A DNA stretch of 64,000 nt, from positions 186,001 through 250,000 of the forward strand of contig NZ_RHFG01000003.1 of the NCBI RefSeq assembly GCF_004745485.1. Direction: 5' to 3'. Both the position numbers and the translations under genes were made by a program. Source of the DNA: Brevibacterium sp. S22. Lineage in GTDB: Bacteria; Actinomycetota; Actinomycetes; Actinomycetales; Brevibacteriaceae. Under the pieces are notes generated by a model. The model made no database searches, was not told where the DNA came from, and saw nothing but the letters and a program-made list of their open reading frames with translations. This document shows, in pieces, positions 8,607 to 17,078 of this stretch; position 1 is the stretch's first letter, and each line of letters begins with the position of its first letter.

Positions 8607-10160
8607 TCACCTCTGGCTTCCTTCGGCTGCGTGCAGCGCATCGGCCGCGGCGGCGGCGCGCAGGACGGCCGCGGCCTTGTTCTCGGATTCCCGGTATTCG
8701 GTCTCGGGCACGGAGTCGGCGACGAGACCGCCTCCGGCGTAGACGCTCATCGTGGCCTGCCTGAGCACTCCGGTGCGGATGGCGATGGCCAGGTCGAGGT
8801 CACCGGTGAAGGACATATAGCCGACCACTCCCCCATAGATTCCGCGTCCGACGGGTTCGAGTTCGTCGATGATCTGCAGCGCCCGCGGTTTGGGCGCCCC
8901 GGACAGGGTGCCGGCGGGGAAGGTCGCCCGCAGCACGTCGATGGCGGAGGTTCCGGGTTCGAGTTCGCCGCGCACCGTCGAGCTGATGTGCATGATGTGG
9001 CTGTAGCGCACGATGTCCATGAACTCGCTGACGTCGATCGTTCCGGCGGCGCACACCTTCGCCAGGTCGTTGCGGGCGAGATCGACGAGCATGAGGTGTT
9101 CGGCGCGCTCCTTCTCATCGGCCAGGAGCTCCCGGGCCAGGCAGTCATCGGCTTCCGGGGTGGTGCCGCGGGGCCGGGAACCGGCGATCGGATGGGTGAG
9201 TACCTCTCCGGAGCGGACGGTGACGAGTGCTTCCGGTGAGGAGCCGACTATGCTCACCGGGTCACCGCCGTCGTCGTGGAGGTTGAGCAGGTACATGAAT
9301 GGGCTCGGATTCGCATGCCGCAGCATCCGGTACACGCTCAGCGGATCGGCATCGCAGGGGGTGTCGAAGCGCTGGCCGACGACGACTTGGAAGATCTCCC
9401 CGTCGACGATCTTCTGCTTCGCCGTCTCCACACCGTCCAAGTACACCTGCGGCTGGGTGCGGGTGGCCACCTCGGGGTCGACTTTCCGGGGGCGGAGGAC
9501 ATCGGCCGGGCTGGGCTGCTGCAGGCGGTCGAGCATCGCCGTGATGCGCTCGACTCCTGAGGCATGGGCCTCGTCGATGCCGGTGTCGGCGCCGTTGACG
9601 TTGAACACATTGGCCACGAGGGTGACCATCCCCGAATAGTGGTCGAAGACGGCGATGTCGCCGGGGATCATCAGCTGGACGGTCGGCAGGTGGTGTTCGT
9701 TGGGGCGGGGCGGTCCGAGACGTTCGAAACGGCGGACGATGTCCCATCCGAAGTAGCCGACGAAGCTTGAGACCATCGGCGGCAGCACTGCTTCCGCTTC
9801 GGCCACGGCCAGCAGGTCGAGGGTGGCGGTGACCGCGTCGAGGACGTCGCCGTCGGTGGGGATGCCCACCGGCGGAGTGCCGGTCCAGTCGAATCCGTCC
9901 TCGGTGGAGATGAGGGTGGCCACGGGTGCCGATCCGATGAAGGAGTACCTGGCCCAGGATCCGGCGACCGCGGATTCGAAGAGGAAGCTTCCCGGCCCGC
10001 CGTCGGTGAGCTTGCGGTAGAGGCTCAGCGGGGTCTCCGAGTCCGCGAGCACCTGGGCATGGACCGGCACCAGCCGGTGTTCGGCGCCGAGGGCGCGGAA
10101 CTGGTCGAGGCTGGGCCGGATCGGCAGGTCGGTCGGGTTCGCCGCTGAGTCAGTCGACAC
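8607..10160 (-). CDS. trpE: Anthranilate synthase component I
   Basis: Converts chorismate and ammonia (from TrpG, not encoded here) to anthranilate. The GTG at 10160 gives 517 residues, the normal length, with an AAGGA site 7 nt upstream; it overlaps hisI by 11 nt. The N-terminal region carries [18 protein letters not shown], the tryptophan feedback segment. The C-terminal chorismate-binding domain has [37 protein letters not shown] and [11 protein letters not shown]. Genes for TrpD and TrpG are not adjacent, so tryptophan synthesis is split over several loci. Confidence 0.97.
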   Translation of the reverse strand: MSTDSAANPTDLPIRPSLDQFRALGAEHRLVPVHAQVLADSETPLSLYRKLTDGGPGSFLFESAVAGSWARYSFIGSAPVATLISTEDGFDWTGTPPVGIPTDGDVLDAVTATLDLLAVAEAEAVLPPMVSSFVGYFGWDIVRRFERLGPPRPNEHHLPTVQLMIPGDIAVFDHYSGMVTLVANVFNVNGADTGIDEAHASGVERITAMLDRLQQPSPADVLRPRKVDPEVATRTQPQVYLDGVETAKQKIVDGEIFQVVVGQRFDTPCDADPLSVYRMLRHANPSPFMYLLNLHDDGGDPVSIVGSSPEALVTVRSGEVLTHPIAGSRPRGTTPEADDCLARELLADEKERAEHLMLVDLARNDLAKVCAAGTIDVSEFMDIVRYSHIMHISSTVRGELEPGTSAIDVLRATFPAGTLSGAPKPRALQIIDELEPVGRGIYGGVVGYMSFTGDLDLAIAIRTGVLRQATMSVYAGGGLVADSVPETEYRESENKAAAVLRAAAAADALHAAEGSQR

Positions 10161-10506
10161 TGATGGTCCTTCCGGTGAAGCAGGTCGGGGTGTTCGTATG
10201 GCAGGCGGGTCCGGTCTGGTCGACGAGCATGAGCAGGGCGTCGGCATCGCAGTCGAGGCTGAGTGAGCGGACATGTTGGACATGGCCCGAGGTCTCCCCC
10301 TTCACCCAGTATTCCTGCCGGGAGCGCGACCAATAGGTGGCCCGCTTCGTCTCCAGTGTGCGGGAGACCGCCGCGATGTCCATCCAGGCGAGCATGAGCA
10401 CCTCACCGCTCGTGGCCTCTTGGACGATGACGGGGATGAGTCCGTCTGTGCCCAGTCTGATGATCTCCTGCCAATTCTGCGGGGTGGCGTCGATTTCGCT
10501 GCTCAT
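10150..10506 (-). CDS. hisI: Phosphoribosyl-AMP cyclohydrolase
   Basis: Hydrolyses the purine ring of phosphoribosyl-AMP in histidine synthesis. The 118-residue monofunctional form shows [29 protein letters not shown] (metal-binding Asp/Cys) and CHTNTPTCF (zinc cysteines). The HisE activity is encoded separately at 15334-15597. The ATG overlaps the hisF stop (ATGA). Confidence 0.97.
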   Translation of the reverse strand: MSSEIDATPQNWQEIIRLGTDGLIPVIVQEATSGEVLMLAWMDIAAVSRTLETKRATYWSRSRQEYWVKGETSGHVQHVRSLSLDCDADALLMLVDQTGPACHTNTPTCFTGRTISVD

Positions 10507-11267
10507 CGGACGTCGATTCCCTCTGCCCGCAGTGCGTCTTTGACCTCGGCGATGCTCAGCGTGCCGAAGTGGAAGACGCTGGCGGCCAGCAGCGCATCCG
10601 CACCTGCGGCCACGGCCGGGGCGAAGTGTTCGACCTTGCCGGCTCCGCCCGAGGCGATGAGCGGCACGTCGACGGCGGCGCGGGCGGCACTGATGAGTTC
10701 GAGGTCGAAGCCCTCGCGAGTGCCGTCGGCGTCGATGGAATTGAGCAGGATCTCGCCGACCCCGCGCTCAGCGGCCTCTCGGATCCAGTCGATGGCGCAG
10801 CGGCCCGTTCCTTCGCGGCCGCCGCGGGTGGTGACTTCGAAACCGGATTCCGTGCTCGTCCCCTGCGTGCGTCTGGCGTCGAGGGACAGGACGAGGACCT
10901 GGTTGCCGAAGTGTCGGGAGATCTCGCTGATGAGCTCCGGATCGGCCACCGCCGAGGTGTTGACCGAGACTTTGTCGGCTCCGTCGCGCAGCAGCCGGTC
11001 GACGTCGGCGACACTGCGGATGCCTCCGCCGACGGTCAGCGGGATGAAGACCTCTTCGGCGCAGGCGCGCACCACGTCGTGGACGGTCTCGCGGTCACCG
11101 CTGCTGGCTGTGACGTCGAGGAAGGTGAGTTCGTCGGCACCGGATTCGCCGTAGCGGCGAGCGAGCTCGACTGGGTCGCCGGCGTCTTTGAGGTCGGCGA
11201 ACTTCACTCCCTTGACGACGCGTCCGCCGTCGACGTCGAGACAGGGGATGACTCTGACAGCTACCAC
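10503..11267 (-). CDS. hisF: Imidazole glycerol phosphate synthase, cyclase subunit
   Basis: With HisH (not in this window) forms imidazole glycerol phosphate and AICAR. The 254-residue barrel has [17 protein letters not shown] with the first catalytic Asp, LSLDARR with the second, and phosphate loops VGGGIRS and [14 protein letters not shown] start with a strong GGAGGA site 5 nt upstream. Unlike the common order hisH-hisA-hisF, the gene immediately upstream is the carboxyltransferase at 11277, 9 bp away. Confidence 0.97.
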   Translation of the reverse strand: MVAVRVIPCLDVDGGRVVKGVKFADLKDAGDPVELARRYGESGADELTFLDVTASSGDRETVHDVVRACAEEVFIPLTVGGGIRSVADVDRLLRDGADKVSVNTSAVADPELISEISRHFGNQVLVLSLDARRTQGTSTESGFEVTTRGGREGTGRCAIDWIREAAERGVGEILLNSIDADGTREGFDLELISAARAAVDVPLIASGGAGKVEHFAPAVAAGADALLAASVFHFGTLSIAEVKDALRAEGIDVR

Positions 11268-11276
11268 TCAGTCCTC

Positions 11277-12779
11277 CTAGATTCCCAGGCCCCGGTAGCG
11301 ATCCATTCGGCGGGCCAAGCGCCTGGCCGATGGTTCGCGCATGAGCGAGATGAGTTCGAATTCGAGTGTCGTCCCGACCCGCGCGACGAAGTCAAGGGGT
11401 TCGTCGCTGGCGTCGGGGTGTTCGGCGATGATCCGGTCGACGACGCCGTTGGCCTGCAGCATGGGAGCGTGCACACCCTGGCTCTGTGCCATCTCGGCGG
11501 CCCGTTCGGTGGTGCGGTGCACGATCGCCGAGGCGCCTTCGGGCGGCAGCGGCGAGAGCCAGCCGTGTTCGGCACTGAGCACCCGGTCGGTGGGGATGAG
11601 CGCCAGGGCCCCGCCGCCGGATCCCTCACCGAGGATGAGCGAGACGGACGGGGCATCGAGGTTCGCGAGGTCAGCGAGGCTGCGGGCGATCTCGCCGGCG
11701 ATTCCGCCTTCCTCCGCCGATTGGGACAGTGCCGCTCCGGGGGTGTCGATGACGGTCACGAGCGGCAGGTGCAGTTCCGCGGCCAACCTCATTCCGCGCC
11801 TGGCCTCACGCAGTGCCGCCGGCCCCATGGGGGCCCGGGAGTCCTGCCGGAACCGGTCCTGGCCGAGGACGATGCACGGTGCGGAGCCGAACTTCGCCAG
11901 GGCCAGCAGCAGTCCGGGGTCCTTCTCCCCTTCGCCGGTGCCGTTGAGCGGCAGCACAGTGTTCGCTGCCGTCCGCAGCAGGTCACGGACTCCGGGGCGT
12001 TCGGAGCGACGCGAACTGGTGATCGCGGCCCAGGCGTCGGAGTCCGGATCGACCTCGGCGGGCGAGGTGTCCGGGTCCGGCACCTGGGGCGGGACCTCCT
12101 TGGCCCCCATGAGCACATCGAGGACGCGGGAGACGGTGGTGGTGATGCGTTCGGGACCGATGACGGCGTCGATGATGCCGTTCTTGTGGAGGTTCTCTCC
12201 CGTCTGCACGTTCTCCGGGAACTTCTCTCCGTAGATGGCCTCATACACCCGGGGTCCGAGGAAGCCGATGAGGGATCCGGGTTCGGCCACGGTGACATGT
12301 CCCAGCGACCCCCAGGAGGCGAAGACTCCTCCGGTCGTGGGATGGCGGAGGTAGACGAGGTAGGGCAGCCCGGCCTTGCGGTGGGCGATGACGGCGTTGG
12401 TGATCTTCACCATCGACAGGAAGGCGATGGTGCCCTCCTGCATGCGGGTGCCACCCGACGCGGGTCCGGCCAGCAGGGGCAGGCCCTCGAGGGTGGCACG
12501 TTCGATGGCGTCGACGAGGCGTTCGGCCGCGGCCACGCCGATCGAGCCGGCGAGGAAGCGGAATTCGCCGGCGACCACGGCGACCCGACGTCCGTTGATG
12601 GAGCCTTCACCGGTGATGATGGCTTCGTCGACCCCGGACTTCTGCGCCGCGGCGTCGAGCTCTGCGGCATAGTCGGCGGAGATCCCGCCGGCCGGCCGGA
12701 TGGGGGCAGAGTCCCAGGACAGAAACGATCCTTCGTCGAGGACGATGTCGACGAGTTCATATGCGTTCAGGCGTGGCAT
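11277..12779 (-). CDS. Fused beta-alpha acyl-CoA carboxyltransferase (AccD3-like)
   Basis: A 500-residue protein joining a beta-type carboxyltransferase half and an alpha-type half. The first half shows GPASGGTRMQEG, HPTTGGVFASWGSLGH and EPGSLIGFLGPRVYE; the second shows VIDTPGAALSQSAEE, LILGEGSGGGALAL and LSPLPPEGASAIVHR. These correspond to the AccD and AccA CoA-binding and oxyanion segments. The AccD zinc-finger cysteines are absent. Mycobacterial AccD3 has a similar fused layout and size. No biotin carboxylase or biotin carrier is encoded nearby, so the acyl-CoA substrate is unknown. The ATG at 12779 was preferred over an upstream start that would overlap caiB. It is 9 bp before hisF and 11 bp after the CoA-transferase, so co-transcribed. 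Confidence 0.88.
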   Translation of the reverse strand: MPRLNAYELVDIVLDEGSFLSWDSAPIRPAGGISADYAAELDAAAQKSGVDEAIITGEGSINGRRVAVVAGEFRFLAGSIGVAAAERLVDAIERATLEGLPLLAGPASGGTRMQEGTIAFLSMVKITNAVIAHRKAGLPYLVYLRHPTTGGVFASWGSLGHVTVAEPGSLIGFLGPRVYEAIYGEKFPENVQTGENLHKNGIIDAVIGPERITTTVSRVLDVLMGAKEVPPQVPDPDTSPAEVDPDSDAWAAITSSRRSERPGVRDLLRTAANTVLPLNGTGEGEKDPGLLLALAKFGSAPCIVLGQDRFRQDSRAPMGPAALREARRGMRLAAELHLPLVTVIDTPGAALSQSAEEGGIAGEIARSLADLANLDAPSVSLILGEGSGGGALALIPTDRVLSAEHGWLSPLPPEGASAIVHRTTERAAEMAQSQGVHAPMLQANGVVDRIIAEHPDASDEPLDFVARVGTTLEFELISLMREPSARRLARRMDRYRGLGI

Positions 12780-12790
12780 GAGAGTCCCGT

Positions 12791-13996
12791 TCAGTTTCCG
12801 TCGGCGAGCCACGCCACGATGGACTCGGCGTCTTCGTCCAACAGCGGCGGAGCATCATGAGCGGTGCGGGTGGTTTCGACCTCACCGTCGCCGCCGGCGT
12901 CGAAGAAGCGCAGCGGCGGTCCGGGCAGGTCGATGTCACCGAGCACCGGATGGTCGACGGAGACCTTGAGGCCCTGACTGAGCGCCTGCTCCCACTGGTA
13001 GACCTCGGGCAGGGTGCGGACCGTGCCGGACGGGATGCCCGCCTCGGTGAGCTCGGCCAGCAGGTCGGGTGCGTCGTAGGCGGAGAAGCGGTCTTCGATG
13101 AGTTCGATGAGTGCCGGCCGGTTGGCTACGCGTGAGGCGTTGTCGGCCATGCCTTCGGTGGCGGGGTCGATGTCGAAGGCGGCGCAGAACTTCTGCCACA
13201 GGTTCTCGTTTCCCACGGAGATCTGCACGGCGCCGTCGCGGCAGTTGAACAGTCCGTACGGCGACAGCGACGGGTGGTGGTTGCCGCCGGGTTGGGGTTC
13301 TTGGCCGGCCACGGTCGCGCGTGTGCCCTGGAAGGCGTGGACGCCGACCATTCCCGCGATGAGCGAAGTGCGCACGACCTTGCCCTTGCCCGTGCGTTCG
13401 CGTTCGAGCAGGGCCGCGAGGACTCCGTACGAGCCGTAGATTCCGGCCAGCAGATCGGCGATCGGCACACCCACACGCTGCATGTCATCGGGTCCGGGTC
13501 CGGTCAGCGACATCAGTCCGGCCTCGCCCTGGGCGATCTGGTCGTAGCCGGCGCGGGAGGCTTCGGGGCCGTCATGGCCGAAGCCGGTGATGGAGAGGAT
13601 GACCAGGCGCGGGTTGATCTCCATGCACCGGGCGGTGGAGAAGCCGAGCCGGTCGAGGACTCCGGAGCGGAAGTTCTCGATGAGCACATCGGCACGTGCG
13701 ATGAGTCCGGTCAGGGTGTCCGTGCCCGTCTCGGATTTGAGGTCGAGGGCGATGGATTCCTTGTTGCGGTTGCACGAGAAGAAGTATGTGGCCTGAGGGT
13801 CGTCCTCAGGACCGACGAAGGGAGGACCCCAGGACCGCGAATCATCGCCCTTGCCGGGGTTCTCGACCTTGATCACTCGTGCGCCGAGGTCTCCGAACAT
13901 CATTCCTGCATGAGGGCCGGCGAGTGCTCGGGAGAGGTCGACGACGGTGTATCCGGTCAGGGGGCCTGCCGCAGTCTCGGGTGTCTCGTTCGCCAT
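12791..13996 (-). CDS. CaiB/BaiF family (class III) CoA-transferase
   Basis: Moves CoA between carboxylic acids through an aspartyl-CoA anhydride. The 401-residue protein has LSRALAGPHAGMMFGDLGARVIKVE, the NKESIALDLK segment, ADVLIENFRSGVLDRLG and AGYDQIAQGEAGLMSLTG, where Asp152 aligns with the catalytic aspartate. ATG with an AGGAGG-type site. It sits between a PH-domain gene (2-bp gap) and the fused carboxyltransferase, all inside the His/Trp operon. The pairing suggests one acid is activated to its CoA ester and then carboxylated or decarboxylated; substrate unknown. Confidence 0.92.
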   Translation of the reverse strand: MANETPETAAGPLTGYTVVDLSRALAGPHAGMMFGDLGARVIKVENPGKGDDSRSWGPPFVGPEDDPQATYFFSCNRNKESIALDLKSETGTDTLTGLIARADVLIENFRSGVLDRLGFSTARCMEINPRLVILSITGFGHDGPEASRAGYDQIAQGEAGLMSLTGPGPDDMQRVGVPIADLLAGIYGSYGVLAALLERERTGKGKVVRTSLIAGMVGVHAFQGTRATVAGQEPQPGGNHHPSLSPYGLFNCRDGAVQISVGNENLWQKFCAAFDIDPATEGMADNASRVANRPALIELIEDRFSAYDAPDLLAELTEAGIPSGTVRTLPEVYQWEQALSQGLKVSVDHPVLGDIDLPGPPLRFFDAGGDGEVETTRTAHDAPPLLDEDAESIVAWLADGN

Positions 13997-13998
13997 TC

Positions 13999-14433
13999 CT
14001 AATCCTCCTTGAAGTGGGTGCGTCTCTTGATGAGCATACGCAATCGTGCGACCTCCGCATGGGCGCGGCGACCGTCTGCATGCTGGATCGCCATCACCGC
14101 GCAGGTGGTGCCGTCGGTGAGGTCCAGCAGGGGCCAGGGGTCATCGCCGACGGGTGAGAACGTCACGCCGAGGATCTGCCCCCAGTCGAACCGGCGGGTG
14201 CGCACCATGTTCTTGACCACCAGGCCCTCCTCGGTGGGTCGGGCCTGGATATCGGAGATGCGCAGCAGGGCAGCTCCGAAGAGAATGCCCAGCAGGTTCA
14301 TCCATATCATGTCGAGCACGGTCCATGGTTCCCAGTCCACGACGAACAGCGCCACGGACAGGACCGCGAACCCCGCGGTCACGGCAACGGCACCGACGAT
14401 GCTGATGATGCGCACCTGTCGGGGCCGGAACAC
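13999..14433 (-). CDS. PH-domain membrane protein between hisG and caiB
   Basis: About 144 residues: two N-terminal hydrophobic segments, then a bacterial PH-like fold (RISDIQARPTEEGLVVKNMVRTRRFDWGQILGV) and a basic C-terminus. This is the small actinobacterial membrane PH family usually linked to hisG; function unknown. The start is uncertain: the GTG at 14433 lies 7 nt after the hisG stop, while a TTG at 14460 would overlap hisG by 20 nt. Neither has a clear Shine-Dalgarno, so translation may depend on coupling to hisG. Confidence 0.8.
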   Translation of the reverse strand: MFRPRQVRIISIVGAVAVTAGFAVLSVALFVVDWEPWTVLDMIWMNLLGILFGAALLRISDIQARPTEEGLVVKNMVRTRRFDWGQILGVTFSPVGDDPWPLLDLTDGTTCAVMAIQHADGRRAHAEVARLRMLIKRRTHFKED

Positions 14434-14440
14434 CGCGAGA

Positions 14441-15280
14441 TCAGATTCGGCAAGCGCCAATGTTCGTCACCAGGATCGCTCGGGCGCCGGCTGCGTAGAG
14501 TCGGTCCATCACGTTGTTGACTTCCTTCGCCTCGACCATGACGCGCACGGCAACCCATCCGGTCTCCTGCAGCGGAGACACGGTCGGGGATTCGAGTCCC
14601 GGGGTCAGCGAGATCGCTTCGGGAACCAGGCGCTGCTCGATGTTGTAGTCGACGAGCACGTACTGGCGGGCGACCATGACCGATTCGAGGCGGCGCTTGA
14701 GCACGCCGATGCGGGATTCGGCTCCGTCGCGCTGGATGAGCACACCTTCTGATTCGAGCAGCGCCTCGCCGAAGGGCTCGAGTCCCGCGGCGCGCAGGGT
14801 CGAACCGGTTTCGACGACATCTGCGATGGCGTCGGCGACTCCGAGCTGGATGGAGACCTCGATCGCTCCGTCGAGCTGCACGGTCGTCGCGGAGATGCCG
14901 CGCCGCTGCAGGTCGGCATCCACGAGGTTCGGGAAGCTCGTGGCGATGCGGGCACCGGCCAGTTGGTCGGGTGAGGTGAAGGAGCCGGCGGTGCCGGCAT
15001 AGAAGAAGCGGGAGGTGCCGAATCCGAGTCCGAGCACCTCATCGGCTTCGGCCTGCGATTCGAGCAGCAGGTCACGACCGGTGATACCGGCGTCGAGGAT
15101 GCCGGAGCCGACGTAGATGGCGATATCGCGAGGGCGCAGGTAGAAGAATTCGACCCCATTGACCTCATCCTGATGGACCAGCGTCTTGGTTCCGCGTCGA
15201 GTGGAGTATCCGGCCTCGCTGAGCATATCGGAGGCGGCTTCGGACAGTGCGCCCTTGTTGGGCACGGCTACACGCAGCAT
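14441..15280 (-). CDS. hisG: ATP phosphoribosyltransferase (long form)
   Basis: Commits ATP and PRPP to histidine synthesis. The 279-residue product begins MLRVAVPNKGALSEAA and carries the PRPP-binding region DVVETGSTLRAAGL plus a C-terminal regulatory ACT-like domain (about 205-279), typical of the long, histidine-inhibited form that needs no HisZ. The start at 15280 has an AAAGGGA site; the longer open frame upstream runs into hisE and is not supported. It lies 53 bp after hisE. Confidence 0.97.
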   Translation of the reverse strand: MLRVAVPNKGALSEAASDMLSEAGYSTRRGTKTLVHQDEVNGVEFFYLRPRDIAIYVGSGILDAGITGRDLLLESQAEADEVLGLGFGTSRFFYAGTAGSFTSPDQLAGARIATSFPNLVDADLQRRGISATTVQLDGAIEVSIQLGVADAIADVVETGSTLRAAGLEPFGEALLESEGVLIQRDGAESRIGVLKRRLESVMVARQYVLVDYNIEQRLVPEAISLTPGLESPTVSPLQETGWVAVRVMVEAKEVNNVMDRLYAAGARAILVTNIGACRI

Positions 15281-15333
15281 GGGGTCCCTTTGGAGTTCGA
15301 TGGCGTCGGGGCGGTCAGGTTCGCGAGAAGGTC

Positions 15334-15597
15334 TCAGAGGTGGGTGTTGACATCGTCGAGGGTCAGTCCCTTGGCGATCATCATCACCTGCACATGGTAG
15401 AGCAGCTGCGAGATCTCCTCGGCGAGCTCTTCCTCGGTCTCGTATTCGGCGGCCATCCACACTTCGGCGGCCTCTTCCACGACCTTCTTGCCGATCGCAT
15501 GGACTCCGGCGTCGAGTTCGGCCACGGTCTTCGAACCGGCCGGTCGTTCGAGGGATTTCTGCTGGAGTTCGGCGTAGAGAGTCTCAAAGGTCTTCAC
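15334..15597 (-). CDS. hisE: Phosphoribosyl-ATP pyrophosphatase
   Basis: Removes pyrophosphate from phosphoribosyl-ATP. The 87-residue all-helical protein has the metal-binding [18 protein letters not shown] segment. The GTG start follows a TAGGCT hexamer by exactly 6 nt, so translation may start at the first transcribed base (leaderless); GGAG is present but only 2 nt from the start. It is the first gene of the His/Trp superoperon. Confidence 0.96.
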   Translation of the reverse strand: MKTFETLYAELQQKSLERPAGSKTVAELDAGVHAIGKKVVEEAAEVWMAAEYETEEELAEEISQLLYHVQVMMIAKGLTLDDVNTHL

Positions 15598-15603
15598 TGC
15601 TCC

Positions 15604-15656
15604 AGCCTAATGCATCCGTCCTGACCGCAGCATTCCGGGTCTCATGTTCTAGAACA
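15604..15656 (-). promoter_or_regulatory. hisE promoter with upstream palindrome
   Basis: On the minus strand a TAGGCT -10-like hexamer (15604-15609) lies 6 nt before the hisE GTG. Upstream at 15645-15656 is the perfect 12-bp palindrome TGTTCTAGAACA. No good -35 hexamer is seen, which would fit an activator-dependent promoter. It would drive hisE through to the lgt-like gene. Confidence 0.45.
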
Positions 15657-15695
15657 CCGAGGGCCGTCTCTCATCAGCACTGGGATCGGCGATGC

Positions 15696-16361
15696 TCAGT
15701 CCTCGGGATCGCGGCCGATCTCGGTGGCCGGGCGATGGGGTGCCGAGATCGTCTGGCGTGAGCGTTTCGACCAGTCGATGAGTCCGAGGATGACCATGAC
15801 GAGGAAGAACAGGTACACGGCTCCGGAGAAGACGAGTCCGCCGGAGATCGCCAGGGGGATGCCGACGAGGTCGACGGCGAGCCAGACGAACCAGAATTCT
15901 ACGATGGCCCGGCCCTGGGCGTACATGGCCACGATCGAACCGATGAAGATGTACGCGTCAGGGTACGGGTTCCACGACCATCCGCCCAGAGCGAGGATCC
16001 AGCCGAAGACTCCGGTGCCGATGACCAGCGCCGCCAGCAGCAGTGCCCGTTCCTTCCATGTGGCCCAGCGGACGACGACCTCACCTGAGGCGGCTTTGGA
16101 CTTCTTCCACTGGGTCCAGCCCCAGACCGCGGCGACGATGATGACGACCTGCCGGGAGGCGTTGCCGCCGAGCCCGGCGGAGACACTGGCGGAGAAGAGG
16201 AGGAGGGAGCCCAGAATCTGCACCGGCCAGGACAGGATGTTTCTGCGCAGAGCGAGGACGACGGTGGCCAGGGCGCAGATATTGCCGAACAGGTCGGAGT
16301 ACGGCACGGGTTTGCCCAGCAGTTCGAACGCCGGGGTGTTCAACCAGTCGAACAGGTCCAT
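15696..16361 (-). CDS. pnuC: Nicotinamide riboside transporter PnuC
   Basis: Membrane carrier for nicotinamide riboside, an NAD precursor trapped by phosphorylation after uptake. The 221-residue protein has about seven hydrophobic segments, the family WGWTQWKK motif (about 80-87) after the third, and GRAIVEFWFVWLAVDLVGIP near the substrate site. A short charged tail ends the protein. It is 51 bp downstream of rpe on the same strand. The related nadR-type kinase is not in the window. Confidence 0.92.
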   Translation of the reverse strand: MDLFDWLNTPAFELLGKPVPYSDLFGNICALATVVLALRRNILSWPVQILGSLLLFSASVSAGLGGNASRQVVIIVAAVWGWTQWKKSKAASGEVVVRWATWKERALLLAALVIGTGVFGWILALGGWSWNPYPDAYIFIGSIVAMYAQGRAIVEFWFVWLAVDLVGIPLAISGGLVFSGAVYLFFLVMVILGLIDWSKRSRQTISAPHRPATEIGRDPED

Positions 16362-16412
16362 CGCAGGCTCTCTTCTGAGTGTGGGCCGTCGGAGGCTTCC
16401 GGCCCGAGTCGG

Positions 16413-17075
16413 TCAGTGGGTGTGCGCTGCGGCGCGGGTGCGCAGCTGACTGATCGCAGCCGCCGCGTCTTCGGCCCCGTAGACGGCGGAGCCGGCCACG
16501 AGGACGTCGGCGCCGGCGTCGACGACGCGGTCGATCGTCGACGCGGAGACTCCCCCGTCGACCTGCAGGCGGATCTCGAGGCCGGTGGCCGAGATGGCCT
16601 GGCGGGTCCGAGCGATCTTCGGCAGGCACACGTCGAGGAACTTCTGACCGCCGAATCCGGGTTCGACGGTCATGATGAGGATCTGGTCGAACTCGCCGAG
16701 GAGGTCGATGAACGGTTCGATCGGGGTCGCCGGTTTGAGCGCGAGGCTGGCCTTCGCCCCGAGGCGGCGCAGTTCCCGGGCCAGACGGACGGGGGCGGCG
16801 GCCGCCTCGGCGTGGAAGGTCACCGAGGCGCAGCCGATCTCCGCATACACGGGGGCGTGGCGATCGGCGTCGGCGATCATGAGGTGAGCATCGAGTGGGA
16901 TCGGGGAGATCGCCTGGATGCGTTCGACGACGGGCGGGCCGAAGGTGAGATTCGGGACGAAGTGGTTGTCCATGACGTCGATATGGGCCATATCGGCGGT
17001 GCTGATCTTCTCGAGCTCACCGCGCAGATCGGAGAAGTCCGAGGACAGGATCGAAGGGTTGATGTCGATGGACAT
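16413..17075 (-). CDS. rpe: Ribulose-phosphate 3-epimerase
   Basis: Interconverts ribulose-5-phosphate and xylulose-5-phosphate. The 220-residue barrel has the metal and catalytic residues in [17 protein letters not shown] (His31, Asp33), the LDAHLMI histidine, [10 protein letters not shown] and LQVDGGVS (second catalytic Asp). The start [14 protein letters not shown] is the usual N-terminus. It follows rsmB by 3 bp. Confidence 0.97.
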   Translation of the reverse strand: MSIDINPSILSSDFSDLRGELEKISTADMAHIDVMDNHFVPNLTFGPPVVERIQAISPIPLDAHLMIADADRHAPVYAEIGCASVTFHAEAAAAPVRLARELRRLGAKASLALKPATPIEPFIDLLGEFDQILIMTVEPGFGGQKFLDVCLPKIARTRQAISATGLEIRLQVDGGVSASTIDRVVDAGADVLVAGSAVYGAEDAAAAISQLRTRAAAHTH

Positions 17076-17078
17076 GGG

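Noticed and set aside
10569-12860. 763-codon plus-strand frame opposite hisF and the carboxyltransferase
   Set aside because: Antisense shadow of clearly recognised genes; Gly/Asp-rich nonsense composition and no ribosome binding site.
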